A stretch of DNA of 64,000 nt from Rana temporaria (Eukaryota; Chordata; Amphibia; Anura; Ranidae), in NCBI RefSeq assembly GCF_905171775.1, contig NC_053492.1:185942278-186006277 (forward strand), written 5' to 3'. Below are positions 34,786-46,479 of this stretch, piece by piece (position 1 is the stretch's first letter; the number at the start of each line of letters is the position of its first letter). The translations under genes were made by a program, and so were the position numbers. Under the pieces are notes generated by a model. The model did no database searches, was not told the DNA's origin, and saw only the letters and a program-made list of their open reading frames with translations.

Positions 34786-34803
34786 GAACTGTTTGAATTA
34801 CAG
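34786..34803 (+). CDS. atp13a3: atp13a3 microexon of 18 nt
   Basis: This exon encodes only ELFELQ, flanked by a long T-rich tract ending TTTTCTACAG upstream and GTAAGAAAC downstream. It is needed to link SEEM of the previous exon with TSYEIGIVRQF of the next, matching the ELFEL-x-x-YEIGIVRQF segment of known ATP13A3 proteins. It is phase 0 at both ends and a multiple of three. The upstream tract is preceded by a short TA run. The next intron is 13.8 kb, the longest in the window. Cassette use of this exon is possible but not shown by the sequence. Confidence 0.88.
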
Positions 34804-35152
34804 GTAAGAAACACTGTCTGCGTCAGAACTGAATATAAATCAACTCATCGGTCAGCATAACTACTAATTAGTTTGTTACGTTTTCCTATCTCCACATTTT
34901 GTTCTGCACAACTTGCTCTTCTCTAAATTGCATTTTTAATCTTGTCCAATGAGGTACTATGGAATTAAGATACAGCCAGGTTATACTGCCACCTCAAACA
35001 CAAAAAAAAGCCAGACCTTTAAACCTTAATTAGCATATGTATAAAAAACCTGGAGTTCACAGTGAAGCAAACTATCATACTTTTTACCGATTAACGTACT
35101 GGTTTTTGCAACCTTAAATAAAAACAAAAGGTATAGCAAATATACTGTATAT

Positions 35153-36880
35153 ATATTTCTTTATCGTACACCACAGGACACAGAGACTAAGTCTTTACAT
35201 AATGGGTTATATGCTCACCAGAGGTGATTGTACACTGGCACAACTAATCAGGGTCAGTTCCCCTCCATATAGCCCTTCCCATCTGGGAAGTACCTCAGTT
35301 TTTCCGCCAGTGTCTAAGGTGTAGGACGCGTGGAGAACTGCTAAGTAAAGCTTTGCTAAAATGGACCCTTCAGGGCTAAGGAGCTATGACTTTTTTTGGA
35401 TCCATCCAAGAGGCTATGAAGCTATGCCAAAAGTGGAATGGATCCGGGCCTCCTGCAAAGAGGCGTCGCCTGTAATGTCTCTCTTCGGAGGACTGGGCTC
35501 TGAGCTCCAGCACTTTTTGTATTAAGACTTAAAGTCCTGGTCAGAGTCTTACAAGGCCCAGGGGGAAGTCTCCTTTAAATAGGAAACTTGTATCCCTGAA
35601 GGTCTGGCACACAAAGCCCGCGAAGATTGGTACTGTCTGAAAAATATTTCAGCAGAAAAACCTGCAGCGGGGATTAAGGTAAGAGAAGGACCTTTTTCAA
35701 AATTTTGAGGGGTGTCTTCTCAAAATGGGCCACTAGAAGGGAGTAAAGAGCTGAGTTTGTCTCACCTCATTCAGACAGTGTCAGATCCTTGGACAAGCAC
35801 ACTTCCTCCGCTGCAAAGCTCTGCTAAAGACATGGCACCGCTGCTCTCCTCCTCAGATGCCGGTAAGAAGCCCCCGGGAGGCAGGGGGAGGCTGGCTTGG
35901 CTTCCAGGCAGTCGCCATTGCACCAGGATAGCAGGCGAGCGCACGTCGTTTTTTTAAGGAAGTGGAACTTTTGTTATCATAAAGATGGCGATAGGAACAC
36001 CTTGGAAGCTTTCGATTCGCCACGACCTGCTGTCGCAAGGACCAGTGTTCCATCCTTCCTTACAAACGCTAAGTTTGATGGTGTGGCTGTTAAAACCCAC
36101 ATTCTGAAGAAGAGAGGGATCTCAGGTCCAGTGCTTTCTACACTTATTAATGCCAGAAAGCCAGCCTCCAGACTTATTTACTATAGAGTCTGGAAAGCAT
36201 ATGTTTCAGGGTGTGAAACCAACAAATGGAATCCTCAAAGATATGACATTAATAGGATTCTTGCCTTTTGCCAGCTAGGAGTGGATATGAAATTAGCCCT
36301 TAGTACCATTAAGGGTCAAATATCGGCTCTATCAGTCTTTTTTCAAAGGCCTCTGGCATCTCATTCCCTAGTGCAGGCTTTCATTCAGGGGGTACTGCGA
36401 ATCAATCCGCCAGTTAAATCCCCCTTATGCCCATGGGATCTGCAACTTGGTCCTCAGTCCACACATTTTCTAAATTCTATCAAGTGGACGTGAGAGGACA
36501 GGAGGATGCTGCCTTCGGGCGAAGTGTGCTGCAGGCAGCGGTATAGAGCTTTTGGTCCCGGGCGGCCTGCTTGATATGTGTCTCCCCCCCTGTCCCATTA
36601 TGTAAAGACTTAGTCTCTGTGTCCCGTGGTGTATGATAAAGAAAATAGGATTTTTAGACAGCTTACCTGTAAAATCCTTTTCTTGGAGTACACCACGGGT
36701 CACAGAGGTCCCCCCCCCTTCTTATGGGAAAACCTTATTGCTTTGCTACAAAACTGAGGTACTTCCCGGATGGGAGGGGCTATATGGAGGGGAACTGATT
36801 GGTTGTGTCAGTGTCCAATCACCTCTGGTGAGCATATTACCCATTATGTAAAGACTTAGTCTCTGTCCCGTGGTGTACTC
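35153..36880 (+). mobile_element. internally deleted DIRS-like element with inverted terminal repeats
   Basis: The left terminal block (CGTACACCACAGGACACAGA, CTAAGTCTTTACATAATGGG, CACCAGAGGTGATTG, CCCATCTGGGAAGTACCTCA) returns inverted at 36750-36880. A second short complement sits at 36600-36650 (GACTTAGTCTCTGTGTCCCG), where DIRS elements carry an internal complementary region. The plus-strand ORF 35897-36493 contains VAVKTHILKKRGISGPVLST, LIYYRVWKAYVSGCE and LSTIKGQISALSVFFQRPLA, the N-terminal part of DIRS tyrosine recombinase. No reverse transcriptase remains between the ends. Confidence 0.8.
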
Positions 36881-37812
36881 CAAGAAAAGGATCCTATTTT
36901 TTCTGTTTTAAAATGTTGCACTTTGATATGTTCTACTGCCACCTACAGATGCAATGAAAAACGAACAAACAGGGAAAATGTAAGCCAGCCTACACTAAAC
37001 CCCTCCTCTATCCAGCAGGCTTCACTTTCTTGCTAGTCTCTTTGGACAGATGTCCTTTCTTCAGTCAAATTTTGCAAGTTTTTTGGGGGGTTTTTCTTTT
37101 TTATCACCTTCAATCAAGATTCTTGGCACATTGCTGTTTATCCTCTCTTATCTGGATTAGCCTTTCCCCCGACTTTGCAATACTGTACCCTGACCACTGT
37201 ACTGCTTTGCCCTTGGGTCTCAAACTCAGAGGTAAGCTAGCCCCTCTAAAAAGATTTCTAGTTGAAAGTGCGCTCCTGATGCAGAGATTGGGGGGAGGGG
37301 GGGAGCGGATTGTGCATTTCTCTGGGTCCTTGATACTCTGGCATTCAGTGTCAGAGAGCTTCCCTTTAAGCCCACAGGCTAATTCCTTTCCTTGATGCCT
37401 TCTTCAGGAGTTCATTATCTCCCTAGCGCTACTGCACATGACTTCCAGACCTATCAATCAGTTCCAGCTTTAGGTGTCTCCTACTAGGGTGCTGGATTCT
37501 CAGTGAGGTCCTGGCATACCTGATACTAATTTATGCATTTCCCCCTGTGTTCAGTATAGTGCCCTCTACTGGCATTCTCATTGTGGAATGCTCCAACAAC
37601 TTCTTGTGAATAAGACCAGCTTTATGATTCCTTGTAGTCTGCACCACTCCTGTAAAGTTAGACCAGACTTTCCAGGTCCCATGTTGGCAGCTACGTGACA
37701 CTTGTATTACCAGCCCTCCTTCAAAAGGCCCACACTTTGTGTCCCTTCAGCTCCCATTTCATCATGCAACGAGTTCATCCCTTCTATATGTAGGACGTTG
37801 GAAAAGCTTCCT
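36881..37812. other. intron 9 stretch, nothing recognised
   Basis: No paired termini or coding similarity are visible here. Confidence 0.35.
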
Positions 37813-37992
37813 TATGGCACTTTCACACTGAGGCGTTTGGGGGCGTCGGCGGTATAGCCCTGCTATTTTTAGCGGCACTTTACCGTTGTTTTTGCAGCAC
37901 TTTTTAGCCGCTAACCCCTGCTAGCGGCCGAAAAAGGATTAAAAGCCCCGCTGCTACAGCGTTTCCATTGATTAAAAAAAAAAAAAAAAACA
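37813..37992. repeat. hairpin MITE fragment (same family as 8541)
   Basis: TATGGCACTTTCACACTGAG followed by GGCGGTATAGCCCTGCTATT and CTAGCGGCCGAAAAAGGATT matches the left half at 8541-8728. It is truncated in a poly-A tract at 37976-37990. Confidence 0.75.
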
Positions 37993-39469
<1,477 letters not shown>

Positions 39470-39557
39470 GGATTATCTCATGGAATGACACTGTTAAATG
39501 TTTTATGCAGAATCAAGTTACACAATTAAATATTATAAAAAACAACTTTAACAAAAT

Positions 39558-39705
39558 GGGACAGGGCACTGGGGGCAGACCAGAGGGACAGGGCACTGGG
39601 GGCAGACCAGAGGGACAGGGCACTGGGGGCAGACCAGAGGGACAGGGCACTGGGGGCAGACCAGAGGGACAGGGCACTGGGGGCAGACCAGAGGGACAGG
39701 GCACT
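39558..39705. repeat. 27-bp minisatellite, 5.5 copies
   Basis: The unit starts GGGACAGGGCACTGGGGGCA and is followed by GACCAGA. Five identical units and a partial sixth are present. The 27-bp period keeps both strands open in frame, which gives misleading ORFs. Confidence 0.95.
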
Positions 39706-40484
39706 AGAACTGGATCTCTTCCCCATTCTCTTGCGGTCTCCTCTGCAACTCCCATCCATCCATCCTCGCTCTCCCTCTCCTATTCATCACATCATCAGGA
39801 GCCTGTGTGTGCGGCTCCACACTTGCATGTCCCCACTTTCCCCTTTTATTCAGGCTGGCAGAGAGGAGAGGAGCTGCAGCACAGCGGGGGGGGGAGTACA
39901 ATTCAGTGCTGTGATCCACACAACTACACAGCCATTGATACCATAGCACTGATACCATAGCACAGCGCACACTGACAGCACACATTGAGACCAGTCTGTT
40001 CACAGTGCTCAGGCTAAACTGCTGGACACTTACATAGAGTACAAGGAGAAGAAAACTGCACAAACTAGAAGGCTGACGCTCTCATGTCAGGGCAACTTTC
40101 AGTGAGCGCTGCACTGCCTACCTGGGACACCCGGAGTGGTAATTTTCGCAATCCTCCACCCGACTCATTACTTCCTGCTCCCTGCTCTCTGATCTCCAGC
40201 TACATTGGTCGGGGGAGGGGGGCAGGCTCAGAGAGGTCATACTGTTAGGTCCCATGGCTTAATGAGAATTGTAAGGAGAGCACCTGTGTACTGCTCTGCC
40301 TGTGCGCGGCTCACCAGACTACTTTTCCCGAGCATGCACCTTTCCTCTTCGGCCGCCAATCTCATCGGGACTCTAAGTGTAGGCACAGATTGCAGGGAGA
40401 TTGGTCATGCAGCCCTGGCATCACTCGCCCCCAGCTTAAATCCACTCGCCAAATGCTAGCAGGCGAGTGGAAATTTTGAGGGCT

Positions 40485-40488
<4 letters not shown>

Positions 40489-40520
<32 letters not shown>

Positions 40521-40523
40521 TAA

Positions 40524-40580
<57 letters not shown>

Positions 40581-40597
40581 ATGTATATATATATATT
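40489..40597. repeat. (TA)n microsatellite, interrupted
   Basis: TA runs with short AAATA and GTGTATG interruptions directly abut the left end of the Tc1 element. Confidence 0.95.
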
Positions 40598-41310
40598 AGT
40601 ACAGACCAAAAGTTTGGACACACCTTCTCATTCAACATTCAAAGCGTTTTCATGACTATGAAAATTGTAGATTCACACTGAAGGCATCAAAACTATGAAT
40701 TAACACATGTGGAATTATACATAACAAAAAAGTGTGAAATATATTTCATATTCTAGGTTCTTCAAAGTAGCCACCTTTTGCTTTGATTACTGCTTTGCAC
40801 ACTCTTGGCATTCTCTTAAAGGGGTTCAAGAGGTAGTCACCTGGCACAGCACCCCATCACTCTCCTTCTTGGTCAAATAGCCCTTACACAGCCTGGAGGT
40901 GTGTTTGGGGTCATTGTCCTGTTGAAAAATAAATGATGGTCCAACTAAACGCAAACCGGATGGAATAGCATGCCGCTGCAAGATGCTGTGGTAGCCATGC
41001 TGGTTCAGTATGCCTTACATTTTGAATAAATCCCCAACAGTGTCACCAGCAAAGCACCCCCACACCATCACACCTCCTCATCTATGCTTCACGGTGGGAA
41101 CCAGGCATGTAGAGTCCATCCGTTCACCTTTTCTGCGTCGCACAAAGACACAGGGGTTGGAACCAAAGATCTCAAGTTTGGACTCATCAGACCAAAGCAC
41201 AGATTTCCACTGGTCTAATGTCCATTCCTTGTGTTCTTTAGCCCAAACAAGTCTCTTCTGCTTGTTGCCTTTCTTTAGCAGTGGTTTCCTAGCAGATATT
41301 CTACCATGAA

Positions 41311-41318
41311 GGCCTGAT
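41311..41318. repeat. hAT target-site duplication, left
   Basis: GGCCTGAT is identical to 44945-44952. Confidence 0.92.
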
Positions 41319-41749
41319 CAGGGCCGGCCTTTGCGGTGTGCGGACAGTGCGATCGCACAAGGCGCCATAACAACATGGGCGCCTGGCGACCGCACACATT
41401 TTTAATTCGCCTGTATATTAAGTAGTGGGCGGGGGGGCGTGCCGCACACTGGGGGTGTCAGGCCGGCGCCCCCCCCCCGCGACTGAAGAGGACCGTGGCA
41501 TGGCATGGTGCCGGGTGCCTGGCTTTGCGGTGCCGTGCAAGCCGCATCCCAGCGAGCCGTCGGCACACCCGGGACCTGTCCGCAGTGATCCCCCTTCTCC
41601 TTAGGCAGCTCCGCGGGTCTGAGTCTCGGCTGCCTGTGACTGTCTCAGTCACGCAGCCGAGCGGTGAAGCAGCCTCCCCCTTGCCTGTACTGTGCTGTGT
41701 GTGCAGCACGCGGCAAGCAGGTTATCTGAGCCTGCTTGCTTTACAGGTC

Positions 41750-42160
41750 TGAAGGGGGGGGGGGGGGTCGTCTGTATTTTAAGGGGGGGGGGGGTTCTTT
41801 ATTGTATTGTAAGGGGGGGGGTGTTTTCTGTATTGTGTGTGTGTGTGTGTGTGTGGGGGGGTTCTTTATTGTTGGGGGGGTCTGCACTTTAGGGGTTGAT
41901 CTGTATTGTAGGGGGGGGGGGGTGTTTTCTGTATTGTGGGGGGGTTTCTTTATTGTAGGGGTGGTCTATTGTAGGGGAGTGTTCTGTATTGTGGGGGGGG
42001 GGTTCTTTATTGTAGGGGGGTCTGCACTGTAGGGGTGGTCTATTGTAGGGGGGTTCTGTATTGTAAGGAGAGATCTGTATTTTAGGGGGAGGGGTATGCA
42101 CTGTGCGGGGGTCTGCGTAACATGCAGGGGGTCCAGAACTGTTAGGGGGGGTGTCTGTGT
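41750..42160. repeat. G-run-rich degenerate tandem tract
   Basis: Repeated words (TTCTTTATTGTAGGGG, TCTGCACTGTAGGGG, TCTGTATTGT) alternate with runs of 6 to 13 G, and there is a TG repeat at 41836-41854. The plus-strand transcript would be rich in potential G-quadruplexes. Confidence 0.85.
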
Positions 42161-42164
42161 TACA

Positions 42165-44100
42165 TACAGGTGTCTGGGGCTGTGTAATGTAAAGGGGTGC
42201 AGGGTGCTGTGTAATGTAAAGGGGTCCAGTGATGCAGGGTGCTGTGTAATGTAAAGGGGTCCAGAGGTGCAGGGTGCTGTGTAATGTAAAGGGGTCCAGA
42301 GGTGCAGGGTTCTGTGTAATGTAAGGGGCCCAGAGGTGCAGGGTGCTGTGTAATGTAAGGGGCCCAGTGGTGCAAGGTGCTGTGTAGTGTAAAGGGGTCC
42401 AGAGGTGCAGGGTGCTGTGTAATGTAAAGGGGTCCAGAGATGCAGGGTGCTGTGTAATGTAAAGGGGTCCAGAGCTGTGGGGTGCTGTGTAATGTAAGGG
42501 GCCCAGTGGTGCAAGGTGCTGTGTAATGTAAAGGGGTCCATCCAGAGGTGCTATGTAATGTAAAGGGGTCCAGAAGTGCAGGGGGCTTTGTAATGTAATG
42601 GGGCCCAGAGGTGCTGTGTAAGATGAAAGGGGTCCAGAGGTGCAGGGGGTGGTGTAATGTAATGGGGTCCAGAGGTGCAGGGTGCTGTATAATGTAAAGG
42701 GGCCCAGAGGTGCAAGGTGCTGTGTAGTGTAAAGGGGTCCAGAGATGCAGGGTGCTGTGTAATATAAAGGGGTCAATTGGTGCAAGGTGCTGTGTAATGT
42801 AATGGGGTCCAGAGGTACAAGGTGATGTGTAATGTAATGGGGTCCAGAGGTGCAGGGTGCTGTGTAATGTAAAGGGGCCCAGAGGTTCAGGGTGCTGTGT
42901 AATGTAAAGGGGCCCAGAGGTGCAGGGTGCTGTGTAATGTAAAGGGGCCCAGAGGTGCAGGGTGCTGTGTAATGTAAAGGGGCCCAGAGGTGCAGGGTGC
43001 TGTGTAATGTAAAGGGGTGCAGGGTGCTGTGTAATGTAAAGGGGCCCAGAGGTGCAGGGTGCTGTATAATGTAAAGGGGCCCAGAGGTGCAAGGTGCTGT
43101 GTAGTGTAAAGGGGTCCAGAGATGCAGGGTGCTGTGTAATATAAAGGGGTCAATTGGTGCAAGGTGCTGTGTAATGTAATGGGGTCCAGAGGTACAAGGT
43201 GATGTGTAATGTAATGGGGTCCAGAGGTGCAGGGTGCTGTGTAATGTAAAGGGGCCCAGAGGTTCAGGGTGCTGTGTAATGTAAAGGGGCCCAGAGGTGC
43301 AGGGTGCTGTGTAATGTAAAGGGGCCCAGAGGTGCAGGGTGCTGTGTAATCTAAAGGGGCCCTAAGGTGCTGTGTGATTTAAATGGGTCCAGAGGTGCAG
43401 GGTGCTGTGTAATGTAAAGGGGCCCAGAGGTACAGGGTGCTGTGTAATGTAAAGGGGCTCAGAGGTGCAGGGTGCTGTGTAATGTAAAGGGGCCCAGAGG
43501 TGCAGGGTGCTGTGTAATATAAAGGGGGCCAGAGGTGCAGGGTGCTGTGTAATGTAAAGGGGTCCAGAGGTGCAGGGTGCTGTTTAATGTAAAGGGCCCA
43601 GAGGTGCTGTGTAATGTAAAAGGGTCCAGAGGTGCAGGGGGCTGTGTAATGTAAAGGGGCCCAGAGGTGCTGTGTAATGTAAAGGGGTCCAGAGGTGCAG
43701 GGTGCTGTGTAATGTTAAGGGGCCCAGAGGTGCAGGGTGCTGTGTAATGTAAAGGGGCCCAGAGGTGCTGTGTAATGTAAAGGGGTCCAGAGGTGCAGGG
43801 TGTTGTGTAATGTAAAGGGGCCCAGAGGTGCAGGGTGCTGTGTAATGTAAAGGGGCCAAGAGGTGCAGGGTGCTGTGTAATGTAAAGGGGCCCAGAGGTG
43901 CAGGGTGCTGTGTAATGTAAAGGGGCCCATAGGTGCAGGGTGCTGTGTAATGTAAAGGGGCCCAGAGGTGCAGGGTGCTGTGTAATGTAAAGGGGCCCAG
44001 AGGTGCAGGGTGCTGTGTAATGTAAAGGGGCCCAGAGGTGCAGGGTGCTGTGTAATGTAAAGGGGCCCAGAGGTGCAGGGGGCTGTGTAATGTAGAGAGG
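42165..44100. repeat. 35-bp minisatellite, about 55 units
   Basis: The unit is AAAGGGGCCCAGAGGTGCAG followed by GGTGCTGTGTAATGT. Variants include shortened units lacking an internal piece (for example AAAGGGGTGCAGGG near 43013). Blocks starting near 42670 and 43047 repeat each other at an offset of 377 bp. The minus strand has few stops in any frame, which produces ORFs of about 300 codons with no real protein character. Confidence 0.95.
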
Positions 44101-44539
44101 TCCATTGGTGCAGTTGTGGAGAGGGGGTACACAGTAGTGACAGAGATATAGAAGGATGCAGGGGGCACAGTGGGGTGTTTTTACATTTTACGGGGGGGGG
44201 GCAGATATAGGATCCGCCCCGGGTGCCAAATGCTCTAGGTACACCTGGCAGGCCACAGGTGTATTCTGCCGGAAAGATGGCATGGCGGCTGTCCTTGCCT
44301 TGCTATGAGTAGCTCATATGCCATGCGCACTGAGAAGACAAAAGAGGGCAAAAATCCACAGAAGCAGGCAGCAGATGTAAAAACTTTTTTCTGTAAGTAA
44401 ATTTTTTATAAGTGCAATGTACTGCTTAATGTCTGTTTTGTATTTTCTTTTTTAAATAGGGTGTTTCTTAAAGGAACTGTAAATGCAAATGTTAAAAAAT
44501 ACTTTATTGTAATTATGTTTGATATTTGATAGTAAATTT

Positions 44540-44742
44540 ACAGGTAGTGGTATTATACCATGTGATTTACTTTATATGTGGCGTTATTATAGCGTGTGAT
44601 ATACAGTATATGTGGCGTTATTATACCGTGTGATTTACTTTATATGTGGTGTTATTATACTGTGTGATATACAGTATATGTGGCGTTATTATAGAGTGTG
44701 ATTTGCAGTATAGGTGGCGTTATTATAGCGTGTGAATAAAAG
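44540..44742. repeat. 34-bp minisatellite, about 6 units
   Basis: The unit GTGGCGTTATTATAGCGTGT followed by GATATACAGTATAT alternates with a TTTACTTTATAT variant. It lies inside the hAT-like element near its right end. Confidence 0.9.
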
Positions 44743-44944
44743 TTGTATTTTTATCATAGCTTGTAATCTTTTTGTTGGGAACTTAACAGAATGGAAGGCT
44801 TTAAATGGAGCTGGTATTGGAGAAATGGGTGTGGTTACCGAGGGGTGCGGTTACCAAGGGGCGTGGTTACCAAGGGGCGTGGTCACTAGGGGGCGCTTTA
44901 AAGCTTTCTCGCACAGGGCGCCTAAAGGCCTAAGGCCGGCCCTG

Positions 44945-44952
44945 GGCCTGAT
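44945..44952. repeat. hAT target-site duplication, right
   Basis: GGCCTGAT is identical to 41311-41318. Confidence 0.92.
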
Positions 44953-45194
44953 TCACACAGTCTCCTCTTAATAGTTCTAGAGATGTGTCTGCTGCAAAAG
45001 GTGGCTACTTTGAAGAACCTAGAATATGAAATATATTTTCAGTTGTTTCACACTTTTTTGTTATGTATAATTCCACATGTGTTAATTCATAGTGTTGATG
45101 CCTTCAGTGTGAATCTACAATTTTCATAGTCATGAAAATAAAGAAAACTCTTTGATTGAGAAGGTGTGTCCAAACTTTTGGTCTGTACTGTGTA

Positions 45195-45198
<4 letters not shown>

Positions 45199-45247
<49 letters not shown>

Positions 45248-45273
45248 ATGTGTGTGTATATATATATATATAT
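45199..45273. repeat. (TA)/(TG) microsatellite
   Basis: TA and TG repeats fill the short gap between the Tc1 element and the next element. Confidence 0.95.
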
Positions 45274-46208
45274 TAGTGCTGTCAAGCGATTAAAATTTCT
45301 AATCGCGATTAATCGCATTAATGTCATAGTTAACTCACGATTAATCGCATTTAATCAAATTGAAAAGTGAATCGGTCCACCGCATCCGGTAAGCCTCCCT
45401 TTCTGGTGGCGGGCGTTTACACCAATATTCTAGTTCACTTAGGATCACCGTGGGTGTCTTGTCACTGTCATTTGATTGACCATCTCAACTTCCGGCTTTA
45501 TGTTCACTTCTATAGACTTATATTTTTCTATTCATTGAGACTTAGACACACACGTCTATAGTGTCCTCATCACATCATTTAATCCTAAGATTATTGTATT
45601 AATCCATGGACTTACACATTTTTATTTATGTGGGTTCCAGATAGACATCATTGTCTATTCACCATTTATTTTTCAGCGCTGCATTTTTTTGAGTTTCATC
45701 CTACCGACACTGCCTGTGATTTTTTTTTTTGTCAGCACTCGGCACGTACCTCTTAAATCTTCTTCACCCGATGGCGTTCCCGCGGGAGTGGGCGTTCCCA
45801 AGCACTGCCTGTGATTGACAGGCTTCCGAACGGCGCATACTGCGCGTCACAGGTTGCCGGAAAAACCCGAACGTCGGTGCGGCTCTATACGGCGCATGCG
45901 CACCGACGTTCGGGTTTTTCCGGCAACCTGTGACGCGCAGTATGCGCCGTTCGGAAGCCTGTCAATCACAGGCAGTGCTTGGGAACGCCCACTCCCGCGG
46001 GAACGCCATCGGGTGAAGAAGATTAAGAGGTACGTGCCGAGTGCTGACAAAAAAAAAATAACAGGCAGTGTCGGTAGGATGGCGCGACTTTGTCCAATAT
46101 AAAATATAACGATTTAATTTTCAAACGTCTTAATCGCGCGATAAAGTTATTGACGGCGTTAAAACGGGTCTGCGTTAACGCCGTCAATAACGCGTTTACT
46201 TGACAGCA

Positions 46209-46211
<3 letters not shown>
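45274..46211. mobile_element. TA-flanked element with a giant internal palindrome
   Basis: The left terminus TAGTGCTGTCAAGCGATTAA and right terminus TTACTTGACAGCACTA are inverted. Subterminal AATCGCGATTAATCGCATTA blocks recur in inverted form at the right (TTAATCGCGCGATAA). Both ends abut TA microsatellites. The centre is the palindrome described separately. No transposase is visible. Confidence 0.8.
45698..46081. repeat. near-perfect palindrome, arms about 184 bp, 17-nt spacer
   Basis: The arms at 45698-45881 and 45899-46081 pair almost base for base (for example CCGGAAAAACCCGAACGTCG with its complement CGACGTTCGGGTTTTTCCGG). Only small differences occur, such as one extra A in a CTCTTAAATCTTC block. 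The GC-rich inner 125 bp appear identical. Confidence 0.9.

Positions 46212-46261
<50 letters not shown>
46212..46261. repeat. (TA)n microsatellite
   Basis: A pure TA run of about 50 bp starts at the right end of the preceding element. Confidence 0.95.
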
Positions 46262-46265
<4 letters not shown>

Positions 46266-46391
46266 AAATGGAATCAGTGTTTGCCCACATATAAAGCAGC
46301 TTCCAATAGTGGCACTCATGTAGGCTTGATCTCGTATGGCACTCGGAGCCCCGGCCGGCGCGTTGCTGGAGCCGTGGAGCAGGTAAGTGTT

Positions 46392-46444
46392 TGTTTATTA
46401 AAAGCCAGCAGCTACACTTTTTGTAGCTGCTGACTTTTAATAAA
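46392..46444. repeat. hairpin with about 24-bp arms
   Basis: GTTTATTAAAAGCCAGCAGC and GCTGCTGACTTTTAATAAAC flank a short loop, with one mismatch. It is probably the core of a decayed MITE ending in AACTCCGCTTTAA near 46470. Confidence 0.75.
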
Positions 46445-46479
46445 CTTAAAAAAGACTGGAACTCCGCTTTAAGAGTGGT

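Larger units (their letters stand above)
41319..44944. mobile_element. hAT-like non-autonomous element carrying a minisatellite
   Basis: The left end CAGGGCCGGCCTTTGCGGTG and right end TAAGGCCGGCCCTG are inverted termini. Second inner pairs follow (ACAAGGCGCC / GGGCGCC; GATCGCAC / CTCGCAC). The flanking 8-mers GGCCTGAT at 41311-41318 and 44945-44952 are identical, the hallmark hAT duplication. The 3.6 kb interior has no recognised transposase. It holds a G-rich tract (41750-42160), a 35-bp minisatellite and a 34-bp minisatellite. Confidence 0.88.
40598..45189 (-). mobile_element. Tc1-like transposon split by a hAT-like element
   Basis: The left terminus AGTACAGACCAAAAGTTTGG and right terminus CCAAACTTTTGGTCTGTACT are inverted repeats. 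The pair extends for some 170 bp (AATTCCACATGTGTTAATTC, CTACTTTGAAGAACCTAG). Both ends sit in TA-rich DNA, as expected for a TA target. Minus-strand transposase remains can be read: about 45000-44953 joined to 41318-40780 gives LELLRG, FMVEYLLGNHC and LFGLKNT/NGH-type stretches of Tc1 transposase, with stops. Without the insert the Tc1 copy is about 960 bp. Confidence 0.88.

Noticed and set aside
39505..39960. 151-codon ORF with GTGGRPEGQ repeats
   Set aside because: It comes from the 27-bp minisatellite, which is in frame by chance of length, and the rest is not protein-like.
42160..43092. Minus-strand ORF of 310 codons as a protein gene
   Set aside because: It is a translation of the 35-bp minisatellite; composition is purely periodic and no start context or splice structure supports it.
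42165..44100. CRISPR array
   Set aside because: Units are contiguous with no spacers, and the DNA is vertebrate with introns.
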